The notes under the pieces were generated by a model. The model did not search any database. It had not been told where the DNA came from and was given only the letters and a program-made list of their open reading frames with translations. Position numbers and translations under genes: made by a program. This document shows positions 31,583-42,728 of a stretch of 64,000 nucleotides of DNA, one piece after another. Origin of the DNA: Weissella hellenica (GTDB lineage Bacteria > Bacillota > Bacilli > Lactobacillales > Lactobacillaceae); NCBI RefSeq assembly GCF_005405545.1, contig NZ_BJEG01000001.1, positions 248,001 to 312,000 of the forward strand. Reading direction: 5' to 3'. Each line of letters starts with the position of its first letter. Position 1 is the first letter of the stretch.

Positions 31583-34500
31583 TTGGTAGGAACGCTTGTA
31601 AAGTATGGTAAACACCGTGTTCGTCGTAGTTATGCTCGAATCAAAGAAGTTCTTGATTTACCTAACTTAATCGAAATTCAAACGGACTCATACAACTGGT
31701 TTTTGGATGAAGGATTACGTGAAATGTTTATGGACATTTTACCAATCGAAGACTTCCAAGGTAAGTTGTCTCTAGAATTTGTGGACTATAAGCTCATGGA
31801 GCCTAAGTACACAGTAGAAGAAGCACGTAACCATGATGCTAATTATTCAGCACCATTGCATGTTACGTTGCGTTTAACAAATCAAGAAACTGGCGAAATT
31901 AAATCACAAGATGTTTTCTTTGGTGATTTCCCATTGATGACACCAGCAGGAACTTTCATTATTAATGGTGCTGAACGTGTTATCGTTTCACAATTAGTAC
32001 GTTCTCCTGGTGTGTACTATAACGAAGAATTAGACAAGAATGGTCGTCCAAACTTTGGCACGACTTTCATTCCAAGTCGTGGTGCTTGGTTAGAATTTGA
32101 AACTGACGCTAAGGGGCTTAGCTATGTTCGTATTGACCGTACCCGTAAGTTGCCAATTACTGAATTGGTACGTGCATTGGGTTATGGTTCAGATTCTGAA
32201 ATCCTACAAATGCTTGGTGATCAATATGATTCAATTTCATTAACGTTAGACAAAGACGTACATAAGGTCATTGAGGACTCACGTGTAGAAGAGGCCTTGA
32301 AGGACATCTATGAGCGTCTTCGTCCGGGTGAACCTAAAACTGCTGACTCAGCACGTGCATTGTTGACAGCTCGTTTCTTCGACCCAAAGCGTTATGACTT
32401 GGCACCTGTTGGTCGTTACAAGATCAATAAGAAGCTATCATTAAAGTCACGTTTGATGGGATTGACATTGGGCGAAACACTAGCTGATCCTGATACTGGT
32501 GAAATTATTGCGCAAAAGGGTGCCGTCATTGACAAGCAAGTTATGTCAGTTTTGTCACCTTACTTGGATCGTGACGATTTTAAGCGTACCACTTTCACAC
32601 CATCTGATGATGCTGTTGTAACTGAACCAATGGTTTTGCAAACAATCTTAGTCGAAAATCCAGAAGATCCTGAGAAGACTTTGCCAGTTATTGGTAATGG
32701 TCAATTTGATCCAAAGGTTCGAACAGTTAAGCCTGCTGACATTATTGCGGGTATGAACCACTTCTTAAACTTGCCATTAGGCATCGGTGCAACTGACGAT
32801 ATTGATCACTTGGGTAACCGTCGTATTCGTCGTGTTGGTGAATTGCTACAAAATACATTCCGTATTGGTTTGAGCCGTATGGAACGTGTTGTACGTGAAC
32901 GTATGTCAATTCAAGATCCTGATACTGTAACCCCACAACAATTGATTAATATTCGTCCAGTTGTTGCGGCTGTTAAGGAATTCTTTGGTTCATCACAATT
33001 GTCACAATTTATGGATCAAACAAATCCATTGGGTGAATTAACGAACAAGCGTCGTTTGTCAGCCCTTGGACCTGGTGGTTTGACACGTGATCGTGCTGGA
33101 TATGAAGTTCGAGACGTTCACTATACGCATTATGGTCGTATGGATCCGATTGAAACACCCGAAGGACCTAACATTGGATTGATTAATTCATTGGCGACTT
33201 ACGGACGTGTTAATAAGTTTGGTTTTATTGAAACGCCATACCGTCGTGTTGACTGGGATACACATAAGGTTACTGATCGTATCGACTACTTAACAGCCGA
33301 TGAAGAAGATAACTTTGTGGTTGCACAAGGAAATTCTGTCTTAAATGATGACGGGTCATTTTCTACTGATACTGTTTTGGCACGTAAGAGTGATGTCAAC
33401 GTTGAAGTACCAATTGATCAAGTTGATTACATGGACGTTTCTCCTAAGCAAATTGTTGCTGTTGCCACAGCAGCTATTCCTTTCTTGGAAAACGATGACT
33501 CAAATCGTGCTTTGATGGGTGCCAACATGCAACGTCAAGCAGTTCCTTTGGTTGATCCACACGCACCATTAATTGGTACGGGTATTGAATATAAGGCTGC
33601 TCATGATGCGGGTGTTGCGATTATTTCAAAGTATCCAGGTGTTGTTGAATATGTTGATGGTCGTGAAATCCGTATTCGTCGTGAGGATGGTTCATTAGAT
33701 AAGTACGCTTTGATGAAGTTCCGTCGTTCAAACGCAGGTAAAAATTATAACCAACGACCAATTGTTAAGGTTGGGGATGCTGTTGATGCTGATGAAGTAT
33801 TAGCTGACGGACCATCAATGGAACAAGGTGAATTGGCTTTGGGACAAAACCCATTGATTGCCTTCATGACTTGGCAAGGATATAACTTCGAGGACGCCAT
33901 CATTATTAATGAGCGTTTGATTCGTGATGATGTTTATACGTCAATTCACATCGAAGAATATGAATCAGAGGCTCGTGATACAAAGCTTGGCCCTGAAGAA
34001 TTCACACGTGAAATTCCAAATACTGGTGAAGACCAATTGAAGAATTTGGATGAACGCGGAATCATTCGTATTGGTGCTGAAGTAGAAGACGGTGATATTT
34101 TGGTTGGTAAGGTAACGCCTAAGGGTGTAACCGAACTATCAGCTGAAGAACGTTTGCTACATGCTATCTTTGGTGAAAAAGCACGTGAAGTACGTGATAC
34201 TTCATTAAAGGTACCTCACGGTGGTGGGGGTGTCGTACAAGACGTCCGTATCTTTACTCGTGAAAACGGTGATGAGTTGTCACCTGGTGTTAACATGATG
34301 GTTCGTGTCTACATTGCCCAACGTCGTAAGATCCAAGTTGGAGACAAGATGGCCGGACGTCACGGTAACAAGGGTACTGTTTCAGTTATCGTTCCTTCTG
34401 AAGATATGCCATTCATGCCTGATGGAACACCAATTGACATTATGTTGTCACCAATGGGTGTGCCTTCACGTATGAACATTGGACAAGTGCTTGAATTGCA

Positions 34501-35188
34501 CTTGGGTATGGCTGCTCGTGAATTGGGTATCCACGTTGCATCACCTGTCTTTGATGGGGCGCGTGACACAGATATCTGGGATGCTATTCAAGAAGCTGGT
34601 TTGCCAGCCGATGGAAAGTCAATCCTTTACGATGGTCGTACGGGTGAATCCTTTGATAAGCGTGTGTCTGTTGGTATCATGCACTACATGAAGCTAGCAC
34701 ACATGGTTGATGATAAGATTCACGCCCGTTCAATCGGACCTTACTCATTAGTTACGCAACAACCACTTGGGGGTAAAGCACAATTCGGTGGACAGCGTTT
34801 CGGAGAAATGGAAGTTTGGGCTCTTGAAGCTTATGGTGCTGCACATACATTGCAGGAAATCTTAACATACAAGTCTGATGACGTTGTCGGCCGTGTTAAG
34901 ACATATGAAGCCATTGTTAAGGGTGAGCAAATTCCTAAGCCAGGTGTTCCTGAATCATTCCGTGTGTTGGTTAAAGAATTACAAGCACTTGGTTTGGACA
35001 TGAAGGTCTTGGACGCCGAAGAGCGCGAAATTGAATTGCGTGATATGGATGAGGATGATTCAGTTCTAAACGTTGAAACAGCTGGTCAAAAGACTGACCA
35101 ATTAGCCCAAGAATTTAATGCAGATGGTACAAATACATCAGCAGCTAATTCAAATAGTGTTGCTAATACAACCGATAGTGCTAAATAA
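31583..35188 (+). CDS. rpoB: DNA-directed RNA polymerase subunit beta
   Basis: Large catalytic subunit forming one side of the active-site cleft. I start it at TTG 31583 (GAGGTGG 5 bases upstream), giving 1201 residues beginning with [21 protein letters not shown], which fits the Leuconostocaceae form; an ATG at 31547 has no ribosome site. The rifampicin region ([15 protein letters not shown] and [14 protein letters not shown]) reads as wild type, with Asp in FMDQ and His replaced by Asn/Lys only as usual for the group. The C-terminal [24 protein letters not shown] interface to beta' is intact. A low-complexity Asn/Ser/Ala tail follows. rpoC lies downstream after a 148-bp structured gap. Confidence 0.97.
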   Translation: MVGTLVKYGKHRVRRSYARIKEVLDLPNLIEIQTDSYNWFLDEGLREMFMDILPIEDFQGKLSLEFVDYKLMEPKYTVEEARNHDANYSAPLHVTLRLTNQETGEIKSQDVFFGDFPLMTPAGTFIINGAERVIVSQLVRSPGVYYNEELDKNGRPNFGTTFIPSRGAWLEFETDAKGLSYVRIDRTRKLPITELVRALGYGSDSEILQMLGDQYDSISLTLDKDVHKVIEDSRVEEALKDIYERLRPGEPKTADSARALLTARFFDPKRYDLAPVGRYKINKKLSLKSRLMGLTLGETLADPDTGEIIAQKGAVIDKQVMSVLSPYLDRDDFKRTTFTPSDDAVVTEPMVLQTILVENPEDPEKTLPVIGNGQFDPKVRTVKPADIIAGMNHFLNLPLGIGATDDIDHLGNRRIRRVGELLQNTFRIGLSRMERVVRERMSIQDPDTVTPQQLINIRPVVAAVKEFFGSSQLSQFMDQTNPLGELTNKRRLSALGPGGLTRDRAGYEVRDVHYTHYGRMDPIETPEGPNIGLINSLATYGRVNKFGFIETPYRRVDWDTHKVTDRIDYLTADEEDNFVVAQGNSVLNDDGSFSTDTVLARKSDVNVEVPIDQVDYMDVSPKQIVAVATAAIPFLENDDSNRALMGANMQRQAVPLVDPHAPLIGTGIEYKAAHDAGVAIISKYPGVVEYVDGREIRIRREDGSLDKYALMKFRRSNAGKNYNQRPIVKVGDAVDADEVLADGPSMEQGELALGQNPLIAFMTWQGYNFEDAIIINERLIRDDVYTSIHIEEYESEARDTKLGPEEFTREIPNTGEDQLKNLDERGIIRIGAEVEDGDILVGKVTPKGVTELSAEERLLHAIFGEKAREVRDTSLKVPHGGGGVVQDVRIFTRENGDELSPGVNMMVRVYIAQRRKIQVGDKMAGRHGNKGTVSVIVPSEDMPFMPDGTPIDIMLSPMGVPSRMNIGQVLELHLGMAARELGIHVASPVFDGARDTDIWDAIQEAGLPADGKSILYDGRTGESFDKRVSVGIMHYMKLAHMVDDKIHARSIGPYSLVTQQPLGGKAQFGGQRFGEMEVWALEAYGAAHTLQEILTYKSDDVVGRVKTYEAIVKGEQIPKPGVPESFRVLVKELQALGLDMKVLDAEEREIELRDMDEDDSVLNVETAGQKTDQLAQEFNADGTNTSAANSNSVANTTDSAK

Positions 35189-35206
35189 AAATTTAAATAA
35201 AGTGTA

Positions 35207-35301
35207 GCCGACCTAGTTTTTGCTAGGTTTGTGCTTAGTGTGAAGGGTATTATGCTAATAGTCGGCATACTAAGGACAATCCTAGTAGAATTTTAGGTCG
35301 G
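35207..35301 (+). promoter_or_regulatory. Structured rpoB-rpoC intergenic region with competing hairpins
   Basis: CCGACCTA (35208-35215) can pair with TAGGTCGG (35294-35301), while GCCGAC (35207-35212) can pair with GTCGGC (35261-35266) and ACCTAG (35211-35216) with CTAGGT (35223-35228). The alternatives exclude one another and lie just upstream of the rpoC ribosome site. No gene or T-rich terminator is present. A role in processing or setting the rpoC/rpoB ratio is inference. Confidence 0.5.
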
Positions 35302-35336
35302 AATTGTATAAAGAACCTATGAAAGGGGTCGAACAA

Positions 35337-38300
35337 TTGATCGATGTCAATAAGTTTGAAAGTATGCAGATCGGTCTGGCAAGCCCAGATAAGATTCGCA
35401 GCTGGTCTTACGGTGAAGTAAAAAAGCCTGAGACAATCAACTACCGTACACTTAAGCCTGAAAAAGATGGCCTTTTCGATGAACGTATCTTCGGACCTAC
35501 AAAAGATTATGAATGTGCCTGTGGAAAGTACAAGCGTATCCGTTATAAGGGCATCGTTTGTGACCGTTGTGGGGTTGAAGTAACTTCAGCTAAGGTTCGT
35601 CGTGAGCGCATGGGTCACATTGAGTTGGCAGCACCAGTATCACATATCTGGTATTTCAAGGGTATCCCATCACGTATGGGACTCGTTTTGGACATGTCAC
35701 CACGTTCACTTGAAGAAGTTATTTACTTTGCTTCATACGTTGTTACTAAGCCTGGGGATACATCACTAACTGAAAAGCAATTGCTATCAGAACGTGAGTA
35801 TCGTCAATTAAAGGCAGAATATGGTAATGCTTTTGAAGCTGGTATGGGTGCTGAAGCTGTCCAAACCTTGTTATCAAATGTTGACTTGGAAGAGGAAGTA
35901 ACAGAACTAAAGGCACAATTGCGTGAAGCAACTGGTCAAAAGCGTGTTCGTGCTGTCCGTCGTTTGGACATTATTGAAGCCTTTGTAAAGTCTGGTAACA
36001 AGCCAGAGTGGATGGTTATGGATGTTATTCCAATTATCCCTCCTGACTTGCGTCCAATGGTTCAACTTGAAGGTGGCCGTTTTGCCACTTCAGATTTGAA
36101 TGATTTGTACCGTCGTGTTATTAACCGTAACAATCGTTTGAAGCGTTTGCTAGAGTTGAATGCACCTGGTATCATCGTGCAAAACGAAAAGCGTATGTTG
36201 CAAGAAGCAGCCGACGCATTGGTTGATAATGGTCGTCGTGGTCGTCCAGTTACCGGTCCTGGTAACCGTCCATTGAAGTCACTATCACACATGCTTAAGG
36301 GTAAGCAAGGACGTTTCCGTCAAAACTTGCTTGGTAAGCGTGTCGATTATTCTGGTCGTTCAGTTATCGACGTTGGTCCTTTCTTGAAGATGAACCAAAT
36401 GGGGCTACCTCGCCCAATGGCTATGGAATTGTTCCGTCCATTCATTATGAAGGAATTGGTTAAGCGTGATTTAGCTGGTAACATCCGTGCTGCTAAGCGT
36501 AAGATTGACCGCCATGATGAAGATGTTATGGATGTTTTGGAAGATGTTATTAAGGAGCACCCAGTTCTATTGAACCGTGCACCAACGTTGCACCGTTTGG
36601 GTATTCAAGCATTCGAGCCAGTCTTGGTTTCTGGTAAGGCGATGCGTCTACACCCATTGGTAACCGAAGCTTATAACGCCGACTTTGATGGGGACCAAAT
36701 GGCCATTCACGTGCCACTATCTGATGAAGCACAAGCTGAAGCGCGTTTGCTAATGTTAGCTGCGGGCCACATTTTGGCACCTAAGGATGGAAAGCCTATC
36801 GTGGCACCATCACAGGACATGGTTATCGGTAACTATTACCTAACGACTGAAGAAGCTGGTCGTGAAGGTGAAGGCATGATCTTTAAGGATCTTAATGAAG
36901 TTCGTACGGCTTACCAAAACAAGTATGTGCATTTGCACACACGTATTGGTATCCAAACAGCCTCATTGTCTGCTGAAAAGCCATTTACTGCTGAGCAACG
37001 TTCACGTATTATGATGACTTCTGTTGGAAAGCTATTCTTTAATGATATCTTGCCAGCAGACTTCCCATACTTGAACGAGCCAACAGAAGCTAATTTACAT
37101 GAAATTGACAACCGTTTCTTCTTGGAACCAGGTGAGGATATCAAGGCACGTTACGCTGAGACACCAATCTTGCCACCATTTAAGAAGGGTTACTTGTCAG
37201 ACATTATTGCTGAAGTCTACAAGATTTACAAGGTTACAGAAACATCATTGCTATTGGACCGTATGAAGGACTTGGGTTATGATGAATCAACTAAGTCTGG
37301 TTTGACAGTGGGAGTTGCCGACGTTACTGACTTGAAGGAAAAGCCAGAAATTATCGAAGATGCTCACAAGCAAGTTGCAACTGTTACAAAGCAATTCCGT
37401 CGTGGTTTGATTACTGATTCAGAACGTTATGAGCGTGTTATTGCTATTTGGAATAAGGCTAAAGATGACATCACTGAAAAGCTAATTGAACACTTCGAAC
37501 CAGATAACAACATCTTCATGATGTCTGATTCTGGAGCTCGTGGTAACATCTCTAACTTTACGCAATTGGCTGGTATGCGTGGTTTGATGGCGGCACCTAA
37601 TGGTCGTATCATGGAACTACCTATTATCGCCAACTTCCGTGAGGGACTATCTGTTTTGGAGATGTTCTTCTCAACTCACGGTGCTCGTAAGGGAATGACC
37701 GACACGGCCCTAAAGACTGCCGATTCTGGTTATATGACACGTCGTTTGGTTGATGTGGCACAAGATGTTATTATCCGTGAGGATGACTGTGGTAGCGATC
37801 GTGGTTTGGATGTTTCAGCCATTATGAATGGTAATGAAGTTATTGAATCATTGTACGAGCGTATCTTGGGTCGTTATGCACAAAAGTCAGTCTTTGAACC
37901 ACAAACTGGTGATAAGTTGGTTGGACATAACGAGATGATTACAGAAGATATTGCAAAGCGCATTATCGAAGCTGGTGTCACAACAGTTACAATTCGTTCA
38001 GCATTTACTTGCAACACTGAACACGGAGTTTGTGTTCGTTGCTATGGTCGTAACATGGCTACTGGTGATGTTGTTGAAGTTGGTGAAGCTGTTGGTACTG
38101 TCGCTGCACAATCAATCGGTGAGCCAGGTACGCAATTGACTATGCGTACTTTCCACACGGGTGGTGTTGCCGGAAACGATATTACACAAGGTCTTCCTCG
38201 TGTGCAAGAAATCTTTGAAGCACGTAACCCTAAGGGTCGTGCGATGATTACTGAAGTTACCGGTGAAGTAACAACTATTGAAGAAAATCCTGCTGATCGT

Positions 38301-38993
38301 ACTAAGGAAGTAACTATCCAAGGTGAGACAGATACACGTACTTACACTTTGCCTATGTCATCACGTATGCGTGTTGGTGAAGGTGATCATATTCACCGTG
38401 GTGAAACGTTGAACGAAGGTTCTGCTGATCCTAAGGAAATTATCCAAGTTCGTGATACATTGGCAACAGAAAACTACATTGTGCTTGAAGTACAAAAGGT
38501 TTACCGTATGCAAGGTGTTGAGATTTCTGACAAGCACATCGAAGTTATGGCTCGTCAGATGTTGCGTAAGGTCCGTGTTATGGATCCAGGTGAAACAGAT
38601 CTATTGCCAGGTACTTTGATGGATATCGCGCAATTCCGTGATGCTAACGAAGGTACATTGCTTAAGGGTGGTTTGCCTGCAACAGGTCGTCCTGTTTTGC
38701 TTGGTATTACAAAGGCTTCATTGGAGACTAACTCATTCTTGTCAGCTGCATCATTCCAGGAGACAACCCGTGTCTTGACTGATGCTGCTATTCGCGGTAA
38801 GAACGATCCACTTGTTGGTTTGAAGGAAAATGTTATTATTGGTAAGCTAATCCCAGCTGGTACTGGAATGAAGCAATATCAAGAAATTTCAGGTAAGGTC
38901 GTTGCAGACCCAATTGTTACTGCTTCTGAAGAAGACAATAATATGCCAACTTCAATTGCTGATATTGAAAGTGCAATGAACTTAACAAGATAA
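35337..38993 (+). CDS. rpoC: DNA-directed RNA polymerase subunit beta'
   Basis: Second catalytic subunit, 1218 residues. The TTG at 35337 (encoding the start of [19 protein letters not shown]) follows GAAAGGGG by 8 bases and fits homologues; an upstream GTG/ATG frame start at 35304 is less likely. The N-terminal zinc site shows CACGKYKR and VCDRCG, the magnesium-binding loop is NADFDGDQM (447-455), and the second zinc cluster [13 protein letters not shown] and trigger-loop [16 protein letters not shown] are present. A strong terminator follows at 39035. Confidence 0.97.
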   Translation: MIDVNKFESMQIGLASPDKIRSWSYGEVKKPETINYRTLKPEKDGLFDERIFGPTKDYECACGKYKRIRYKGIVCDRCGVEVTSAKVRRERMGHIELAAPVSHIWYFKGIPSRMGLVLDMSPRSLEEVIYFASYVVTKPGDTSLTEKQLLSEREYRQLKAEYGNAFEAGMGAEAVQTLLSNVDLEEEVTELKAQLREATGQKRVRAVRRLDIIEAFVKSGNKPEWMVMDVIPIIPPDLRPMVQLEGGRFATSDLNDLYRRVINRNNRLKRLLELNAPGIIVQNEKRMLQEAADALVDNGRRGRPVTGPGNRPLKSLSHMLKGKQGRFRQNLLGKRVDYSGRSVIDVGPFLKMNQMGLPRPMAMELFRPFIMKELVKRDLAGNIRAAKRKIDRHDEDVMDVLEDVIKEHPVLLNRAPTLHRLGIQAFEPVLVSGKAMRLHPLVTEAYNADFDGDQMAIHVPLSDEAQAEARLLMLAAGHILAPKDGKPIVAPSQDMVIGNYYLTTEEAGREGEGMIFKDLNEVRTAYQNKYVHLHTRIGIQTASLSAEKPFTAEQRSRIMMTSVGKLFFNDILPADFPYLNEPTEANLHEIDNRFFLEPGEDIKARYAETPILPPFKKGYLSDIIAEVYKIYKVTETSLLLDRMKDLGYDESTKSGLTVGVADVTDLKEKPEIIEDAHKQVATVTKQFRRGLITDSERYERVIAIWNKAKDDITEKLIEHFEPDNNIFMMSDSGARGNISNFTQLAGMRGLMAAPNGRIMELPIIANFREGLSVLEMFFSTHGARKGMTDTALKTADSGYMTRRLVDVAQDVIIREDDCGSDRGLDVSAIMNGNEVIESLYERILGRYAQKSVFEPQTGDKLVGHNEMITEDIAKRIIEAGVTTVTIRSAFTCNTEHGVCVRCYGRNMATGDVVEVGEAVGTVAAQSIGEPGTQLTMRTFHTGGVAGNDITQGLPRVQEIFEARNPKGRAMITEVTGEVTTIEENPADRTKEVTIQGETDTRTYTLPMSSRMRVGEGDHIHRGETLNEGSADPKEIIQVRDTLATENYIVLEVQKVYRMQGVEISDKHIEVMARQMLRKVRVMDPGETDLLPGTLMDIAQFRDANEGTLLKGGLPATGRPVLLGITKASLETNSFLSAASFQETTRVLTDAAIRGKNDPLVGLKENVIIGKLIPAGTGMKQYQEISGKVVADPIVTASEEDNNMPTSIADIESAMNLTR

Positions 38994-39034
38994 AGTGTTC
39001 TTATAAAGGATAAACTTTGTAAAACATGGTAAAA

Positions 39035-39086
39035 CATCCTATCGATGACATTCATTTGTTATCGATAGGATGTTTTTGTTAAGATA
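39035..39086 (+). repeat. Terminator after rpoC; first copy of a 52-bp duplicated intergenic element
   Basis: CATCCTATCGATGAC pairs with GTTATCGATAGGATG, then TTTTTG. The 52-bp block recurs at 40356-40407 with one base changed (51/52), each copy upstream of an adh paralogue, showing that terminator and gene were duplicated together. Confidence 0.9.
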
Positions 39087-39134
39087 GGGATAGTTAAATT
39101 CATAATGTCACAATCTAAATCGTAGGAGGATTGT

Positions 39135-40331
39135 ATGGAAGATTTTAGTTTTCAAAATAAGACAGCTATTCGTTTTGGTAAGCACCATATTGATGAAGAA
39201 TTACATGATGCTGTTGCGCAATTTGGGCAAAAGGTGTTGTTAACTTATGGTGGTGGTTCCATTAAAAAATCTGGTCTATATGATCGAGTACAAGAAGCAT
39301 TAGCTGATTTACAAGTATTTGAATTATCAGGGATTGCCCCTAACCCAAAAATTGATTCAATTCGCGATGGTCAAAAATTAGCAAAGGACCATGATATTGA
39401 TGTGATTTTATCGGTTGGTGGTGGTTCAGTATTAGATGCCTCAAAGGTAATTGCTTCAGCAAAATTTTATGATGGCGATGCGTGGGACTTAGTTGCTGAT
39501 CGTGGTGGACAATCACGATCGAATATTGATCAGTTACCTGTTGTGGATATTTTAACTTTGTCTGCAACGGGTTCAGAGATGAATGCTGGTTCGGTCATTT
39601 CAAATCCAGATTTGAATGTTAAGCTAGGTACATATGGACCTAATACGCCGGCGGTTTCATTTTTAGACCCACAATTAACGTATTCAGTTTCAAAATGGCA
39701 AACAGCAGCCGGCTCATTTGATGTATTTTCACATTTGGCGGAACAATACTTTGATCGGGCAAAAGCTAATGATGTTACGAGTGGTATTATTGAAGGTATG
39801 ATGCGCTCGGTTATTAAGTGGGGCCCCATTGCGTTGGCAGAACCAGATAATTATGATGCTCGTGCTAACTTAATGTGGGGTGCAACGATGGCGCTAAACG
39901 GTATCGCCCGTTCAGGTAACAAAAATGGTTGGACGGTTCACCCAATTGAACATGAGCTATCAGCATACTACGATATTACACACGGGGTTGGCTTGGCTAT
40001 TTTAACACCTCGTTGGATGAAGCGTGTTTTGTCAGATGAAACACAAGCTCGTTTTGCTCGTTATGGTCGTGAAGTATGGCATTTAACTGGGGATAATGAT
40101 TTAGACGTGGCACAACGCGCTATTCAAGCAACATATGATTGGATTAAGTCACTTGATATCCCAATGATACTTCCTGGTGTTGATATTAATTCTGAAGAAA
40201 AATTTGTTGAAATGGCCCAAGAAGCGGTTCGCATTGGAAGATTGAATCAGAATGGTGGTTATGTTAATTTAACCGTTGATGACGTGACAGCATTGTATCA
40301 TGATTCTATGACAACGATTGGTTTTGAATAA
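39135..40331 (+). CDS. Iron-containing alcohol dehydrogenase, copy A (butanol dehydrogenase-like)
   Basis: NAD(P)H-dependent alcohol dehydrogenase of the group III, YugJ/BdhA type, 398 residues. The nucleotide-binding half has YGGGSIKKSGLY and VGGGSVLDASKVI; metal ligands are in SFDVFSHLAEQYFD and HPIEHELSAYYDITHGVGLAI (histidines of the HELSA and DITHG segments). It probably reduces aldehydes to alcohols to regenerate NAD(P) in heterofermentation, but the substrate is unknown. AGGAGGATTG precedes the ATG. A very similar paralogue follows at 40469. Confidence 0.92.
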   Translation: MEDFSFQNKTAIRFGKHHIDEELHDAVAQFGQKVLLTYGGGSIKKSGLYDRVQEALADLQVFELSGIAPNPKIDSIRDGQKLAKDHDIDVILSVGGGSVLDASKVIASAKFYDGDAWDLVADRGGQSRSNIDQLPVVDILTLSATGSEMNAGSVISNPDLNVKLGTYGPNTPAVSFLDPQLTYSVSKWQTAAGSFDVFSHLAEQYFDRAKANDVTSGIIEGMMRSVIKWGPIALAEPDNYDARANLMWGATMALNGIARSGNKNGWTVHPIEHELSAYYDITHGVGLAILTPRWMKRVLSDETQARFARYGREVWHLTGDNDLDVAQRAIQATYDWIKSLDIPMILPGVDINSEEKFVEMAQEAVRIGRLNQNGGYVNLTVDDVTALYHDSMTTIGFE

Positions 40332-40355
40332 ATAAAATATTAATTGTTTTACAGG

Positions 40356-40407
40356 CATCCTATTGATGACATTCATTTGTTATCGATAGGATGTTTTTGT
40401 TAAGATA
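40356..40407 (+). repeat. Second copy of the 52-bp terminator element
   Basis: CATCCTATTGATGAC pairs, with one G-U, with GTTATCGATAGGATG plus TTTTTG; 51/52 identical to 39035-39086. It terminates adh copy A. Confidence 0.9.
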
Positions 40408-40468
40408 AAGAGGGTTAAAATAAATTAATAATGCATAAAAAGCAATAATCTAAATTATGGGAGGTTGC

Positions 40469-41665
40469 ATGGAAGATTTTAGTTTTCAAAATAAGACAGC
40501 TATTCGCTTTGGTAAAAATCGGATTGATGAAGAGTTGCATGATGCAGTAGCCCAGTTTGGGCATAATGTATTATTAACTTATGGCGGTGGATCAATTAAA
40601 AAATCAGGCTTATATGGTCGTGTTATGGCTGCATTGTCAGATTTAAATGTTGTTGAGTTATCCGGGATTGCGCCCAATCCCAAAGTGACATCAATCCGTG
40701 CTGGCCAAAAATTAGCAAAAGAACATGTGATAGATGTGATTTTATCAGTTGGTGGTGGCTCAGTATTAGATGCTGCAAAGGTAATTGCTTCAGCAAAATT
40801 TTACGAGGGGGATCCTTGGAATTTAATTGGGGTAGCTGGTACGAAACGTCGACACCAACTGGCGCAATTACCAGTCGTTGATATTTTGACGCTGGCAGCT
40901 ACGGGTTCAGAAATGAACAATGGCTCAGTGATATCGAATGCACAATTAAATATGAAATTAGATTCATTTGGTCCGCAAACGCCAGCAGTCTCATTTTTAG
41001 ATCCACAGTTAACGTATTCTGTATCAAAGTGGCAAACAGCTGCCGGTTCATTTGATATTTTTTCACATTTAGCTGAACAATACTTTGACCGTGCGACGGC
41101 TAATGATGTTACAAGCGGTATTATTGAAGGGATGATGCGAGCCATTATTAAATGGGCGCCAATTGCTGTGCAAGAACCGGATAACTATGATGCGCGAGCG
41201 AACTTAATGTGGGGTGCTACTATGGCACTAAACGACTTTGCTAGCTTAGGAAATGCTAATGATTGGACTGTTCATCCCATTGAACACGAATTATCAGCTT
41301 ATTATGATATTACCCATGGTGTTGGGTTAGGTATCTTAACCCCACGCTGGATGAAACGTGTTTTATCGACAGAAACACAAGCCCGGTTTGCTCGTTATGG
41401 TCGTGAAGTATGGCATTTAACGGGTGATCATGATCAGCTTGTTGCACAAGCAGCAATTCAAGCAACGTATGATTGGATTAAATCATTGGAAATCCCAATG
41501 ACGTTACCAGGTGTTCATATTAATGATGATACAAATTTTGTAAGGATGGCTCAAAATGCAGTTCGCGTTGGACGATTGGATCATAATGATGGCTATGTTA
41601 ATTTAACAGTTGATGATGTTGTCGCTATTTTTGGTGCTTCGATGACGACTGATGGTTTTGAATAA
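40469..41665 (+). CDS. Iron-containing alcohol dehydrogenase, copy B
   Basis: Tandem paralogue of the gene at 39135, same length (398 residues) and same landmarks: YGGGSIKKSGLY, VGGGSVLDAAKVI, SFDIFSHLAEQYFD and HPIEHELSAYYDITHGVGLGI. The proteins share nearly all their first 20 residues and most of the metal-binding half; differences cluster around residues 120-150 (GVAGTKRRHQLAQ against DRGGQSRSNIDQ) and in the C-terminus, so substrate preference may have shifted. The ATG at 40469 with GGGAGG 5 bases before is used; an earlier in-frame ATG at 40457 is less well placed. Terminated at 41683. Confidence 0.92.
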   Translation: MEDFSFQNKTAIRFGKNRIDEELHDAVAQFGHNVLLTYGGGSIKKSGLYGRVMAALSDLNVVELSGIAPNPKVTSIRAGQKLAKEHVIDVILSVGGGSVLDAAKVIASAKFYEGDPWNLIGVAGTKRRHQLAQLPVVDILTLAATGSEMNNGSVISNAQLNMKLDSFGPQTPAVSFLDPQLTYSVSKWQTAAGSFDIFSHLAEQYFDRATANDVTSGIIEGMMRAIIKWAPIAVQEPDNYDARANLMWGATMALNDFASLGNANDWTVHPIEHELSAYYDITHGVGLGILTPRWMKRVLSTETQARFARYGREVWHLTGDHDQLVAQAAIQATYDWIKSLEIPMTLPGVHINDDTNFVRMAQNAVRVGRLDHNDGYVNLTVDDVVAIFGASMTTDGFE

Positions 41666-41682
41666 ATAAAAATAATATGAGG

Positions 41683-41722
41683 AATCAAAGTTAACCAGAT
41701 TCGTCAGGGGCTTTGATTTTTT
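41683..41722 (+). terminator. Terminator after adh copy B
   Basis: AATCAAAG / CTTTGATT stem with a 20-base loop, then six T. Confidence 0.75.
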
Positions 41723-41750
41723 ATTTGCAAATAGAAAATGATGGTACAAT

Positions 41751-42599
41751 ATGAAAAAAATTGATAAAGGTGTTCAATTTGTCACTCAGAATCTAAACAT
41801 GTTTCGCTGCTTGGTTGATAATGAACCCTATGACCATATGGTTGAACATACCTTGGTATGTCCGCAGGGTCATCGCCTAGATTTAAATAAAAAAGGGTCA
41901 TTGTATTTTTTGAACAAGGCAGTAAATACAGAATACGATGATAGTATGTTAGCATCACGACGCAAAGTGCTGACAGCCGGGTTGTTTGACGGGATTGTAC
42001 AGGCCGTGTATGAAGAATTACCTGATCAACCACAACGAATTTTAGACGTTGGTACTGGTGAAGGAACACCACTAAAGCGTTTATTAGATTTACGTCAACA
42101 AGATGACACAGCTATCGGATTTGATATTTCAAAAGCTGGCGTTAATTTAGCAACCCAGCTAGTATCAGAGGCTTTTTTTGCAGTAGCTGATTTAGCAAAC
42201 CTACCATTTACGGATGATAGTTTTGATAGTATTGTTGAATTTTTCTCACCAAGTGCGTATGAAGAGTTTAAGCGAGTTTTAGCACCAGGTGGAACGTTAG
42301 TTAAAATTGTACCAGCATCAGGTTATTTGCATGAATTACGAGAGATATTATATCCAGTTGATTCACCAAAACATACGTATCAAAATGATAAAGTTGTGCA
42401 ACGCTTTATGGAAAATTACCCTACAGCCACACAACGTGAAATCACATATACATGGGAAATCCCAAGCGACCTATACGTTGATATATTACACATGACCCCG
42501 CTACATTGGGGAGCACGTCCTGAAACGCAAACAATAGCAGAAAATATGGCTTTGACACAGGTCACGGTGAATGTCGTTTTGATGACATATCAGAATTAA
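41751..42599 (+). CDS. rlmA: RlmA-family 23S rRNA (guanine-N1)-methyltransferase
   Basis: SAM-dependent methyltransferase resembling RlmA, which methylates a G in 23S rRNA hairpin 35 (G745 or G748). The 282-residue protein has an N-terminal zinc-like domain with Cys20, Cys37 and His41 (VCPQGHRLDLNKKG), but the second cysteine of the usual CxxC is Asp23 (CLVD). The Rossmann part has ILDVGTGEGTPL (95-106), GFDISKAGV and LPFTDDSFDSIVEFFSP, and it ends with the MTPLHWGARPE block typical of RlmA. A TACAAT -10-like hexamer ends at the base before the ATG and no ribosome site is seen, so translation may be leaderless or driven from an upstream transcript. Confidence 0.75.
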   Translation: MKKIDKGVQFVTQNLNMFRCLVDNEPYDHMVEHTLVCPQGHRLDLNKKGSLYFLNKAVNTEYDDSMLASRRKVLTAGLFDGIVQAVYEELPDQPQRILDVGTGEGTPLKRLLDLRQQDDTAIGFDISKAGVNLATQLVSEAFFAVADLANLPFTDDSFDSIVEFFSPSAYEEFKRVLAPGGTLVKIVPASGYLHELREILYPVDSPKHTYQNDKVVQRFMENYPTATQREITYTWEIPSDLYVDILHMTPLHWGARPETQTIAENMALTQVTVNVVLMTYQN

Positions 42600-42600
42600 T

Positions 42601-42652
42601 TGTGCATAATGTGGATAAAATAAGTATTTTTCCACAAAAAATTGTGGAAAAA
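42601..42652 (+). promoter_or_regulatory. Cluster of four DnaA-box-like 9-mers upstream of an XRE regulator
   Basis: Four matches to TTWTNCACA in 52 bp: TGTGCATAA (42601-42609) and TGTGGATAA (42610-42618, the perfect TTATCCACA in reverse), TTTTCCACA (42628-42636) and TGTGGAAAA (42643-42651). The last two form a 26-bp inverted repeat with 11-bp arms. A -35 TTACGA (42654-42659) and -10 CATAAT (42677-42682) follow at once, 17 bp apart, so DnaA could regulate this promoter. No replication genes flank it, so this is not the usual origin. Confidence 0.65.
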
Positions 42653-42728
42653 GTTACGAAAGTTCGGTAAAATGGTCATAATAGGGTGAGAGCCCGTTAC
42701 ACTATATTTAATGAATGGAGCCGCGTAT

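Noticed and set aside
42601-42652. Chromosome replication origin
   Set aside because: DnaA-box-like sites are present but there is no dnaA, dnaN, rnpA or rpmH nearby and no extended AT-rich unwinding element, so a regulatory cluster is the safer reading.
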